Part shown: piece after piece, positions 1 to 7,965 of the stretch
Layout: each line of letters starts with the position of its first letter
How positions within the stretch are numbered: position 1 is the first letter of the stretch
From: JBJXFY01 sp046155815
GTDB taxonomy: Bacteria; Verrucomicrobiota; Verrucomicrobiia; Limisphaerales; CAIMTB01
Direction of reading: 5' to 3'
NCBI GenBank assembly: GCA_046155815.1
Contig: JBJXFY010000123.1
Location: 1 to 26,584 of the forward strand
Length of the DNA stretch: 26,584 nt
Position numbers and translations under genes: made by a program
Notes under the pieces: model-generated
Database searches by the model: none
Told to the model about the DNA's origin: nothing
Seen by the model: the letters and a program-made list of their open reading frames with translations, nothing else

Positions 1-903
1 CAGCACGGCGGCTTCCCAGCGGCTGAGCGACTGGCCGCTCCGCATCATCGGCAGCAGCGCCACGGCCACCACCAGCATCACGCCCAAGTCCACCGTGGTG
101 ATGCCGCCGGCCGACAGCGGCCGGATCAGGGCGCAGACGCCGAGGATGCCGAGGATGTTGAAGATGTTCGAGCCGACGATGTTGCCGACCGAGATCTCCG
201 CCTGCTTTTTCAGCGCGGCGACGAAGCTGGTGGCCAGCTCGGGCAGGCTGGTGCCGCCGGCGATGATCGTGAGGCCGATCACGACCTCGCTGAGGCCGAT
301 CAGCCGGGCGAGCTGGACCGCGCCGGTGACGAAGGTGTGGCCGCCCGCGACCAGCAGGAGGAGGCCGCCGACGATGAAGGCGATCTGCCGGCCCAGGCCG
401 CCGGCGGGCCGGGGCAGCTCGGCCTGCGCCTCCGCGGCGAGCTGCGGGTCCGGCGAGCGCCGGGCGGCGCGCAGCGTGTACACGGTGTAGCCGATGGCGC
501 CGGCGAGCAGGAGCGCACCCTCCCAGCGGCTGATGGTGCGGTCCCAGAGCACGCCGAGCAGCAGCACGGACACGCCGATCATGATCGGGATTTCCCGGCG
601 GATGATCTGCGCGTCCGCCCGGATGGGCGTGATGAGCGCGCAGAGGCCGAGGATGAAGGCGATGTTGAAGATGTTCGACCCGACGATGTTGCCGACGGCG
701 ATGTCGGCCTGGCCGGCGAGCGCGGCGTCCAGGCTGACGATCATCTCCGGGCTGCTGGTGCCGTAGGCCACGATGGTCAGGCCTACCGCCAGCGGGGTGA
801 GGCCGCAGCGGAGGGCGAGTCTGGAGGCCCCTTTCACCAGGCCCTCGGCGCCGAGATAGAGCAGCACCAGGCCGCCGGCCATCCACAGCAGGGGTTCGGA
901 CAT
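1..903 (-). CDS. yrbG: Calcium/sodium antiporter, CaCA family (partial, cut by left edge)
   Basis: An ATG at 903 opens a frame that stays open for 301 codons to the left edge, so the C-terminus is missing. The protein is almost wholly hydrophobic and contains the duplicated alpha-repeat signature of the Ca2+/cation antiporter superfamily: GNIVGSNIFNI occurs twice, about 190 residues apart, each preceded by a G(T/L)TI(V/I)A-G-TS-PE segment. This two-repeat arrangement with a hydrophilic central loop (rich in A, E, P, R) is that of the YrbG-type inner-membrane exchangers, which export Ca2+ in exchange for Na+ or H+. It is divergent from the antiporter gene at 995, with 91 bases between them. 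No Shine-Dalgarno is seen upstream. Family assignment is firm; the ion specificity is not proven by sequence. Confidence 0.9.
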   Translation of the reverse strand, partial: MSEPLLWMAGGLVLLYLGAEGLVKGASRLALRCGLTPLAVGLTIVAYGTSSPEMIVSLDAALAGQADIAVGNIVGSNIFNIAFILGLCALITPIRADAQIIRREIPIMIGVSVLLLGVLWDRTISRWEGALLLAGAIGYTVYTLRAARRSPDPQLAAEAQAELPRPAGGLGRQIAFIVGGLLLLVAGGHTFVTGAVQLARLIGLSEVVIGLTIIAGGTSLPELATSFVAALKKQAEISVGNIVGSNIFNILGILGVCALIRPLSAGGITTVDLGVMLVVAVALLPMMRSGQSLSRWEAAVL

Positions 904-994
904 GCGGCGGTCAAGGTGTGGCGGATGGGAAAATCTTCCAGCGAAAGCGGACGACGGCTTGTCCGTGGCGGGCCGCGTCTGCTAGCGACGCCTC

Positions 995-2545
995 GTGCCG
1001 CACCCGTTTCAGCGTGTCCTGCCCCTGTTGCTGCCCTTGCTGCTGCTGTTCGTCGCGGTGGATTCCGGCGCGGCGTCCGGCGCGACCGCCGCCGCGCCGG
1101 CCAACGCCTTCCCGCCGCCGCTCGAGAGCTACGGGGACCGCGAGGTGGTCCGCCTCGGGGAAATCCTCGCGGGGCGGGTGCGGAAGGAGCCGTTCAACCT
1201 CCTGGCGACGGTCCTGTTCGCGCTGGCGGTGCTGCACACGTTCCTGACCTTCAAGTTTCGGCACTGGGCCCATGAGCTGGAGCACCGCCACCGCAAGGAA
1301 TGGCAGCGCGAATGCGAGGAGGCGCGCGCCCGGGGCGAGGAGCCGCCGCCGGAGACGACGCTCGCCCGGGCGCGCCTGCTGCATTTCCTTGGCGAGGTGG
1401 AGGCGGTGTTCGGCATCTGGGTGATCCCCCTGATGCTGGCGATGGCCTGGCGGTTCGGACCGGGCACGGCGGTCCACTACCTCGAGCACCGCGTCTCGTT
1501 CACGGAGCCGATCTTCGTCGTCGTCATCATGGCGATGGCGGCCACGCGGCCGGTGCTGCGCCTCGCGGACAACCTGCTGGGGCTGGCGGCCGGAGCGCTG
1601 GGCGGCGGGCCGCGCGCGTGGTGGTTCGTGATCCTGACGCTCGGGCCGCTGCTGGGCTCGTTCATCACCGAGCCGGCGGCCATGACGATCTCCGCGCTGC
1701 TGCTGGTGCGGAAGTTCTACGCCTTCGCCCCGTCGGCGCGCATGGCGTACGCGACCCTCGGCCTGCTCTTCGTGAACGTGTCGGTGGGCGGGACGCTCAC
1801 GCACTTCGCCGCGCCCCCGGTGCTGATGGTGGCGGCGCCGTGGAAGTGGGACACGGCGTTCATGTTCACTCACTTTGGCTGGCGGGCGGCCCTCGGCATC
1901 GTGCTCGCGACGGGGCTGTACCTCGTGCTGTTCCGCGCGGGCTTCGCGCAGGTGGCGGAGAACGCCCGCCACGCCGGCCAGGCCGACCCCGATGTGCGCC
2001 GCGAGCGGCCCATCCCGGCCTGGATCACCGCCGTCCACATCGCTTTCCTTGGCTGGAGCGTGCTGCACTCCCACCATCCGGTGCTCCTCGTGGGTGGGTT
2101 CCTGTTCTTCCTCGCGTTCATGCAGGTGTCGCCGGACTTTCAGCAGCCGTTGGATCTGCGCGGGCCGGTGCTCGTGGGTTTCTTCCTCGCCGGCCTGGTC
2201 GTCCACGGCGGTCTGCAGCAGTGGTGGATCGGGCCGGTGCTGGGCCGGCTAGGCGAAGGGCCCCTCTTCCTCGCCGCCACCGTCCTCACTGCCTTCAACG
2301 ACAACGCCGCCATCACCTACCTTGCGACTTTGGTGCCCGGCCTTTCGGACGGCCTGAAGATCGCCGTGGTCGCGGGCGCGGTCACCGGCGGCGGCCTCAC
2401 GGTGATCGCCAACGCGCCGAACCCGGCCGGCCAGGCGATCCTCCAGAAGTTCTTCCCCGGCGGCGTGTCGCCGCTGGGCCTTGCTCTCGGGGCGCTCGTG
2501 CCGACCGTGATCGTCGGCGCGGCGCTGATGGTGCTGCGGGGGTGA
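995..2545 (+). CDS. Putative Na+/H+ antiporter (Na_H_antiport_3-like family)
   Basis: 516 residues starting at a GTG. The N-terminus is a basic, Leu-rich hydrophobic segment (about residues 5-22) that could be a signal peptide or first membrane helix, followed by a hydrophilic stretch and at least ten hydrophobic helices. Conserved-looking stretches are the EPAAMTIS motif in the first half and the FNDNAAITYLATL plus GGGLTVIANAPNPAG motifs near the C-terminus; Asp, Asn and Thr in membrane segments are typical of ion transporters. It resembles the poorly studied putative Na+/H+ antiporter family known from chlamydiae and relatives. The GTG lies only six bases after a possible -10 (TAGCGA, 983-988), so the transcript may be nearly leaderless. 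Its divergent neighbour is also a cation exchanger, which suggests a shared role in ion homeostasis (inference). Confidence 0.75.
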   Translation: MPHPFQRVLPLLLPLLLLFVAVDSGAASGATAAAPANAFPPPLESYGDREVVRLGEILAGRVRKEPFNLLATVLFALAVLHTFLTFKFRHWAHELEHRHRKEWQRECEEARARGEEPPPETTLARARLLHFLGEVEAVFGIWVIPLMLAMAWRFGPGTAVHYLEHRVSFTEPIFVVVIMAMAATRPVLRLADNLLGLAAGALGGGPRAWWFVILTLGPLLGSFITEPAAMTISALLLVRKFYAFAPSARMAYATLGLLFVNVSVGGTLTHFAAPPVLMVAAPWKWDTAFMFTHFGWRAALGIVLATGLYLVLFRAGFAQVAENARHAGQADPDVRRERPIPAWITAVHIAFLGWSVLHSHHPVLLVGGFLFFLAFMQVSPDFQQPLDLRGPVLVGFFLAGLVVHGGLQQWWIGPVLGRLGEGPLFLAATVLTAFNDNAAITYLATLVPGLSDGLKIAVVAGAVTGGGLTVIANAPNPAGQAILQKFFPGGVSPLGLALGALVPTVIVGAALMVLRG

Positions 2546-2772
2546 GGGGGAGGGGAGAAGCGGCGCGCGTCTGTCCGGTCCGTCATGCCGGGCCAGTCCC
2601 AAGGACGGAAGGCCCCGGGACGTGGCGGCCGCGGCCTCGGGCGGCCTTGTGCCCGACTGGATGGGCGGGTTGAGAGGCGTGCTTTCCTGGAGCCCCGGGC
2701 TTCGGCGTCCTGCACTTTGCGCTTGGAGCTTCCCGACCTTCCGCCGCCATGCTGGGGCCACGCGGAGCGTCC

Positions 2773-4437
2773 ATGGCCTTTGATTTCCTGCACACTTGGG
2801 AGCGCAACGCCGCGCGCGTCGCGGAAGTCGCGGGCGTCCTCGTCCGCTACGGACTGGCGGACTGGCTGAAAGACGTGCCCCTGCCGCCGTTGCGGCGGCG
2901 CCTGCGCAGCTTCGAGGGCGACCGCATCCCCGACCTGCCGGCCGGCGCGCGGCTGCGGCTCGCGCTGACCGAACTGGGCACGACGTTCATCAAGCTCGGC
3001 CAGATGCTCAGCACGCGGCCGGACCTCGTGGGCCACGAGGTCGCGGAGGAATTGACGCAGCTCCAGTCCGGCACGCCGCCTGCGCCGCCCGAGGTGGTGC
3101 GCGAGCTGATCGCCAAGGAGCTGGGTGCGCCACCGGAGCGGATCTTCCTCGAGTTCGAGGCCGCCGCATTTGCCGCCGCGTCCATTGCCCAGGTCCATCG
3201 CGCCCGGGTGGTGTCGGGCCGGCGGGTGGTGGTGAAGGTGATGCGCCCCGGCACCGAGGAGCAGGTCGCGCGTGATCTCGAGATCCTCGCCTGGCTCGCC
3301 GACCTGGCGGAGAAACACGCTCCGGCGCTGCGCCCGTACCAGCCCGCGGCCACGGCGCGGCAGTTCTCGCGCACGCTGCGCCGCGAGCTGGATTTCCGTC
3401 ATGAGCGCCAGCATCTCGCGGTGTTCGCCGCCGGATTCGCCGGCGACGACACGGTGCGTTTCCCCGCGCCGTTTCCTGAGCACTGCACGCGCCGGGTGCT
3501 GACGATGGAGGAGCTGGAAGGCGTGGCCGGCGCGGATGCCGAGGGCCTGCGGGCCGCGGGCGCGGACCTGCGGGAGTTCGCCCGCCGCGGCGCGCTCATG
3601 TACCTGCGGATGATCTTCCGCGACGGCTTCTACCACGCCGACCCGCACCCCGGGAACCTGATGCTGCTGCCCGGCGCGGTGGTGGGCGTGCTGGACTGCG
3701 GGATGATCGGCCGGCTGGACGAGCAGCTGCGGGGCGATTTCGAGGCCATGCTGCTGGCCGCGGCGGACCGCGACGCGGCGTCCCTGGCCGACATCGTGCT
3801 GCGGTTGGGCCAGGTGCCGCCGGACTGCCACGAGGACGAGCTGCGGGCCGACCTCGACGAACTGGTGGGCGACTTCGTGGGGGTGACGCTGACCGACTTC
3901 GACGTGGGCGGCGCGCTGCGGGCGCTGGTGGACATCATCCGCCGGCATCACATCCTGCTCCCGCCCAGCCTGTCGCTGCTGCTCAAGGTGCTGGTGATGC
4001 TCGAGGGCACATCGCGGCGGCTGGACCGGGACTTCAGCCTGGCGGAACTGATGCAGCCGTTCTACGCGGAGGCGGTGAAGCGCCGCCTCGCGCCGACGAC
4101 GCTGGCGCGGCGGGCGCGGCGCTCCGTGCGCGAGTGGGAGCGGCTGCTGGGAGCGTTGCCGCGCGACTTGGGCGACGTGCTTTCGCGCGTGCGACGCGGC
4201 GAGATCAACGTCCGGCTTGAGCATCACCGCCTGGACCGCACCATCAACCGTGTGATCGCCGGGCTGCTGACGGCTTCGCTGGTGTTGGCCTCGTCGTTCC
4301 TCTGGGCGATGAAGGCGCCGCCCACCTACCGTGGCGTTTCGATCGTGGGCGTCCTCGGCTACCTCACCGCGGCGTGGCTTGGCTGGCGCACGCTCCGCGC
4401 CATCCACCAGTCGGGCGACCTGCGGAACCGGGACTAG
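2773..4437 (+). CDS. ubiB: UbiB/ABC1/COQ8-family atypical kinase-like protein
   Basis: 554 residues from the ATG at 2773, chosen because GGAG lies five bases upstream; an in-frame ATG at 2749 would add eight residues but has no ribosome site. Family hallmarks are present in order: the KxGQ motif (FIKLGQMLSTRPD, Lys74-Gln77), the Ala-rich loop AAASIAQVH (about 134-142, Ala where Gly is more common), the ATP-site Lys155 in VVVKVMRPG, the catalytic-type loop HADPHPGN, and a DFG-like LDCGMIG. Two hydrophobic helices near the C-terminus anchor it to the membrane, as in UbiB. Members of this family support ubiquinone or menaquinone biosynthesis and have ATPase activity. No quinone biosynthesis genes are adjacent, though nuoA follows 112 bases downstream. 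Specific pathway membership is inferred. Confidence 0.88.
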   Translation: MAFDFLHTWERNAARVAEVAGVLVRYGLADWLKDVPLPPLRRRLRSFEGDRIPDLPAGARLRLALTELGTTFIKLGQMLSTRPDLVGHEVAEELTQLQSGTPPAPPEVVRELIAKELGAPPERIFLEFEAAAFAAASIAQVHRARVVSGRRVVVKVMRPGTEEQVARDLEILAWLADLAEKHAPALRPYQPAATARQFSRTLRRELDFRHERQHLAVFAAGFAGDDTVRFPAPFPEHCTRRVLTMEELEGVAGADAEGLRAAGADLREFARRGALMYLRMIFRDGFYHADPHPGNLMLLPGAVVGVLDCGMIGRLDEQLRGDFEAMLLAAADRDAASLADIVLRLGQVPPDCHEDELRADLDELVGDFVGVTLTDFDVGGALRALVDIIRRHHILLPPSLSLLLKVLVMLEGTSRRLDRDFSLAELMQPFYAEAVKRRLAPTTLARRARRSVREWERLLGALPRDLGDVLSRVRRGEINVRLEHHRLDRTINRVIAGLLTASLVLASSFLWAMKAPPTYRGVSIVGVLGYLTAAWLGWRTLRAIHQSGDLRNRD

Positions 4438-4513
4438 GTCCGGGTGGCGGCGTGGTGTCCGACCCGGTCGTCGTGTCCGATGCACGGCGGGACGTGAGCC
4501 CGGAGCTTTCTCC

Positions 4514-4541
4514 TTGGCGGGCCTGCCGCCCCGGCTACCTT
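4514..4541 (+). promoter_or_regulatory. Possible promoter of nuoA
   Basis: TTGGCG (4514-4519) and TACCTT (4536-4541) are separated by 16 bases and resemble sigma-70 -35 (4 of 6) and -10 (3 of 6) elements. The -10-like box ends eight bases before the GTG start of nuoA, so transcription would begin at or next to the start codon. It is a pattern match only. Confidence 0.3.
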
Positions 4542-4549
4542 CCCCGCCC

Positions 4550-4939
4550 GTGGGCCCTGACGACCAACTCACCCAGTACCTGCCGGTGCTCCTGCTGATT
4601 CTTTTTGTGACCGGCTTCGCCGCGGTGACGCTGCTGGCGTCCGTGCTGCTGGGCCAAAGAGGCCGCCGGAATCCCGCAAAGGACATCCCCTACGAGTGCG
4701 GCATGCTGCCGCAGGGCGAGGGCGGGACGCGCATGTCCGTGAAGTTTTACCTGGTGGCGATCCTCTTTGTGCTTTTCGACATCGAGGTCGTATTCCTTTA
4801 CCCATGGGCCGTGGTGTACAGGGATATGCTGACTGAAAACGCATCGCTTATCTTCGGCTCCATGGTGTCCTTCCTCGGCATCCTGTTCGTCGGCTACTTC
4901 TACGCCCTGAAGAAGGGCGCCTTCGACTGGCGAAGCTGA
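4550..4939 (+). CDS. nuoA: NADH-quinone oxidoreductase subunit A
   Basis: 129 residues from a GTG at 4550; the same frame extends upstream, but the family homology begins here and the length matches NuoA (about 120-150). Three hydrophobic helices are visible (about 10-34, 63-86 and 98-120). The conserved loop between helices 1 and 2 carries PYECG (47-51) and the second helix carries the invariant FDIE (76-79), with Asp and Glu inside the membrane; both are diagnostic of NuoA/ND3. The protein is a membrane-arm subunit of respiratory complex I at the quinone junction. Unusually, no nuoB or other nuo gene follows: the next gene is convergent. Either the complex I genes are scattered in this genome or this is a second, isolated copy. 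Confidence 0.92.
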   Translation: MGPDDQLTQYLPVLLLILFVTGFAAVTLLASVLLGQRGRRNPAKDIPYECGMLPQGEGGTRMSVKFYLVAILFVLFDIEVVFLYPWAVVYRDMLTENASLIFGSMVSFLGILFVGYFYALKKGAFDWRS

Positions 4940-5150
4940 TCCGAAATGCTCGGTCGGCAGCGAAGCGCTGGTCCGGCAAGGCACCGTGTGGTGGCCGCAG
5001 CTTGGCCCCGCCGGTTGCCGTCGTCTGGAGATTGAGCCCAGCCCTGCCCACCGGGGGCACGGGGGTGATCGCCGATCCGGCGTGGCCGGGAGCGTCTTGC
5101 GTCGTCGCCGGAATCAAATTGCCCGTCCCTCCCCTCCGGAATTCCAACCG

Positions 5151-5177
5151 CCGCCGGCACCGTGCAGGTGCCGGCGG
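5151..5177 (-). terminator. Hairpin terminator between convergent nuoA and SBBP-repeat gene
   Basis: A perfect 11-bp stem (CCGCCGGCACC / GGTGCCGGCGG) closes a five-base loop at 5162-5166. It lies four bases beyond the stop of the minus-strand gene. On the plus strand it is followed by a T-rich TTCTTCATTT, so it can end transcripts from both directions; the U-tract is better for the plus strand. Confidence 0.7.
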
Positions 5178-5181
5178 TTCT

Positions 5182-7629
5182 TCATTTCGGGCCGAGGCGG
5201 AAGGCCGCGCCTTCGCCGTCGGCCGGCAGCGTCACCTGGTGCCTGCCGCCGCCGATGGCCGGCGGGTTGGTGACGGGCTGGAAGGTTTGCCCGGGCAATA
5301 CACCGCGCTGGAGCGCGAAGTTTGGGTTCGGTGCCGGCCAAGAAACCTCCACGCCCCCGTCCACCGCCTCGGCGGCGAGCACCGGCTCGAAGCTGACCTT
5401 GAAGACGAAGCCGTCGGTCTGGCCGCCGCCGTAGTTCACCTGCGGCGCGTTGGTGGAGATGAGCAGGTCGATCGAGCGCGTGCGTCCACCCACGTAGGCG
5501 TTGCCGGCGGCGTCCAGCGTCAGGCCATAGGGGATTTCCTCACCAGCCCCGCCGTAAAAGGTGGCGTATTCCAGCGCGCCGGACGGGCTGAAGCGCGCCA
5601 GCAGCGCGTCGTAGTCCCCGCCGAGCAGCGACTGGATGGAGTTGGTGGTCACGCCGGCGATGTTGCTGGAGCCGGTGGCGAGGCCGGCGACGAGCCGGTT
5701 GTCCGCGTCGGCGGCGAGGCTCCAGACGGCGTCGTCGGCGTTGCCGCCGTAGTACGTGGACCACGCCAGGGCGGTCAGATCAGCCGTGAACGTGGTGAGG
5801 AAGCCGTCGAGGCCGGACCGGTTGGTGGACTGGAACGCGCCCGGAGTGACCGGGTAGTTCGTGGAGAACGTCTCCCCGGCGATGGTCACCCGGCCGTCCG
5901 GACGCGCCACGATGCGGTAGGCGAAATCGTCGTTGGCGCCGCCGAGGTAGGTGGAGAACAGCAGGCTCGTGAGCCGCGCATCGAAGCGCGCCAGCATCGA
6001 GTCGAAGCCGCCTGCGTTGGTCGCCTGCAGGGGCAGGCGCAGCGGAAAGTTCGTGAATGAACCCGTGTAGCCCGTGATGAGCATCGTGCCATCCGCGGCC
6101 AGCGCGAGCCCTTCCGCGGACTCGCTGGCTGGACCGCCAAAGTAGCTGGCACCGACGAGTGCCGAGAGGTCGTGCGAAAGGCGGGCGACGAAGGCGTCAT
6201 TGGCGCCGCCGCCATTGGTCCGCTGCGCGGCGTTCGCGGGCACCGGCAGGTCCAACGACGTGGTCTGCCCCGCAACCGCCAAATCGCCGTCCGGCGCCAG
6301 CCGCAGCTGGATGATCTGATCCGAGAGGGCGCCGCCGTAGTAGGTCGAGGCGTTGAGCCTCGAGCCGTCGGCGGCGAGGCGGGCCACAAAGCCATCAAGC
6401 TGATAGCGAGGGGTGTTGGGGATCGCCACCCCGCCGATGCGGGGCTGAAGCGCGCCTGCGATGACGGGGAAGTTCGTGGAGGCCGTGAAGCCGCCCAGGA
6501 CAATGGTTCCGTCCCCGTCCACCGCCACGCTGTAGGCCGCATCAATGTCGCTGCCGCCCAGATAGGTGAACCAGTCGTAGGCCGTGCCCGCCGCGTTCAG
6601 GCGGGCCACGAAGGCGTCGCCGCCGGCTCCGCTGACGCCGCCCGCATAGTTCGTCTGCAGCACGCCGTTCCGCGGGAAAATGTTGGTGGGAAAGCTGAAC
6701 GACTCCGTCTCGCCGACGATGATCAGCGCCCCCTCTGCGTCCGCCACCGCCAGATCCCACACCTGGTCGTTGCCTGTGCTGCCGAGGAATGTTTCGTAGC
6801 TGAGCACCGGATCAATCACCAAGGTGTGCCCGGGATCGTAGTCGCCCAAAGCCAGTCCGACGGTGCCATCGTCGGCCACCACATACTCCGCCGTCACCGG
6901 CCGCCGGCCCGCGGGCAGATCCTGCCACGCTACCGGACCGTGTTGGCGCAGCTCCCTCCCTCCCGCCGCCAATCGCAGCGATCCGTCCGCGTCCACGCCT
7001 GCGACTGTCGCGCCGTCGAACCGCAGCCGTACCCGACCCGGGTCGGCCCCGGGGGCGACGATGAAGTCGTACTCCAGCTGCCGGCCGTGCCCGCGGTACA
7101 CGGCGTCAATGCCGGGGTAAACCTCGTGCCAACGCACGCGGCCAACCGTCGCCAGGCCATGTTCCCACGCCCGAGGATCGTTGCCCAGCAGCCGGTGCAC
7201 CCGGCCTGGCAGCGGCTCCTCGGTGGTCCAGGGCGCGTCCGTGCGGGCGCCTTCGAGTTGCAGGCGGACCGCGTGCGACCACCGCGCGGCCCGCGTCGTC
7301 TCGCCGCGTAGGGAGGCGGGGCGCTCCCGGAGCATCAGCAGCGTCTCGTGCCCCGCGAGGCCGATCAGGTAGCCATCACCCCGCGCGGCGAAGCGCCACG
7401 GTGCCGACCCCGGGGGGGCGGGCTCGAAGGCCAGCGGTAGCCGGGCGACGGATTTCGTCGCGTCCGGTGTCAGCAACGGGATTGGTGCCGGCGCGTCGTC
7501 CAGCCCGATGCCGCCGGCCTGGGCGGCCAGCACCGCCGTGGACGCGAGGAACCCGCCCACGAGTCGGCGAAAAGCCGGCCTGGGCGACGACAAAAGGCCG
7601 TCAAGGCGGCGCATCGCGGAGAATGCCAT
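5182..7629 (-). CDS. Secreted SBBP-repeat beta-propeller protein (DUF7948-like N-terminus)
   Basis: 815 residues. A basic N-terminus and hydrophobic segment (about 20-38, ending LAAQAGG) look like a signal peptide; Met6 is an alternative start. Residues about 45-275 resemble the DUF7948 region that precedes SBBP repeats and end in LVIDPVLSYETFLGS. From about 275 to 740 at least seven SBBP-like repeats follow, each with an aromatic-x-G-G/S core (FLGSTGND, YLGGSDID, YYGGALSD, YFGGPASE, YLGGANDD, YYGGNADD, FYGGAGEE), which should fold as a beta-propeller. The last 60 residues (WPAPNPNFALQ ... FQPVTNPP ... AFRL) form a compact beta module like that ending the neighbouring secreted endonuclease. 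The role is unknown; an extracellular or surface binding function is likely. A terminator hairpin lies right after the stop. Confidence 0.82.
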   Translation of the reverse strand: MAFSAMRRLDGLLSSPRPAFRRLVGGFLASTAVLAAQAGGIGLDDAPAPIPLLTPDATKSVARLPLAFEPAPPGSAPWRFAARGDGYLIGLAGHETLLMLRERPASLRGETTRAARWSHAVRLQLEGARTDAPWTTEEPLPGRVHRLLGNDPRAWEHGLATVGRVRWHEVYPGIDAVYRGHGRQLEYDFIVAPGADPGRVRLRFDGATVAGVDADGSLRLAAGGRELRQHGPVAWQDLPAGRRPVTAEYVVADDGTVGLALGDYDPGHTLVIDPVLSYETFLGSTGNDQVWDLAVADAEGALIIVGETESFSFPTNIFPRNGVLQTNYAGGVSGAGGDAFVARLNAAGTAYDWFTYLGGSDIDAAYSVAVDGDGTIVLGGFTASTNFPVIAGALQPRIGGVAIPNTPRYQLDGFVARLAADGSRLNASTYYGGALSDQIIQLRLAPDGDLAVAGQTTSLDLPVPANAAQRTNGGGANDAFVARLSHDLSALVGASYFGGPASESAEGLALAADGTMLITGYTGSFTNFPLRLPLQATNAGGFDSMLARFDARLTSLLFSTYLGGANDDFAYRIVARPDGRVTIAGETFSTNYPVTPGAFQSTNRSGLDGFLTTFTADLTALAWSTYYGGNADDAVWSLAADADNRLVAGLATGSSNIAGVTTNSIQSLLGGDYDALLARFSPSGALEYATFYGGAGEEIPYGLTLDAAGNAYVGGRTRSIDLLISTNAPQVNYGGGQTDGFVFKVSFEPVLAAEAVDGGVEVSWPAPNPNFALQRGVLPGQTFQPVTNPPAIGGGRHQVTLPADGEGAAFRLGPK

Positions 7630-7700
7630 CGTTGCCGGTGAGTTTCAGGAAGCTCCCCAAGCGAGTCAAAGAGTTTGGCTGCGCGGCCGGCGGCTGGAAG

Positions 7701-7774
7701 TGGCTGTCCGGCCTGGATTCGAACCAGGACAAGCTCCTCCAAAGGGAGCTGTGCTACCGTTACACCACCGGACA
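7701..7774 (-). tRNA. tRNA-Gln(TTG)
   Basis: The minus strand folds into a full cloverleaf of 71 bases plus an encoded CCA. The acceptor stem is TGTCCGG/CCGGACA with discriminator G, the D arm GTGT-AACGGTA-GCAC, the anticodon arm GCTCC-CTTTGGA-GGAGC with anticodon TTG, and the T arm CCTGG-TTCGAAT-CCAGG. Anticodon TTG reads CAA (and CAG by wobble), and G73 fits glutamine identity. The CCA at 7701-7703 is encoded in the DNA. The gene sits 71 bases upstream of the SBBP-repeat gene on the same strand. No other tRNA is nearby. Confidence 0.97.
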
Positions 7775-7965
7775 CCGGTCGGCTCATTAGCCCGGTGCCC
7801 GCGTTCGCGCAAAAGGAAAATCCCCCTGCAGCGCCCGCCCAACCCATGGCCCGCAGGCAATGTGAATTCCCGGCGAATTCATGCGGAGGCGGGTTGCCAT
7901 CGGTTGGGGGATCAACACCTTGGCCGCTCCATGCCTGCGGTTTCTCGCCGCCACGGCAGGAATTC

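Noticed and set aside
4440..4467. CCGGGT ... ACCCGG hairpin after ubiB
   Set aside because: Only six pairs with a 16-base loop and no U-tract; not convincing as a terminator.
2317..4686. 789-codon open frame on the minus strand
   Set aside because: It lies antisense to the antiporter end and the ubiB gene, whose motifs are intact. Its translation is rich in Arg, His and Gln with no domain, as expected of a GC-rich shadow.
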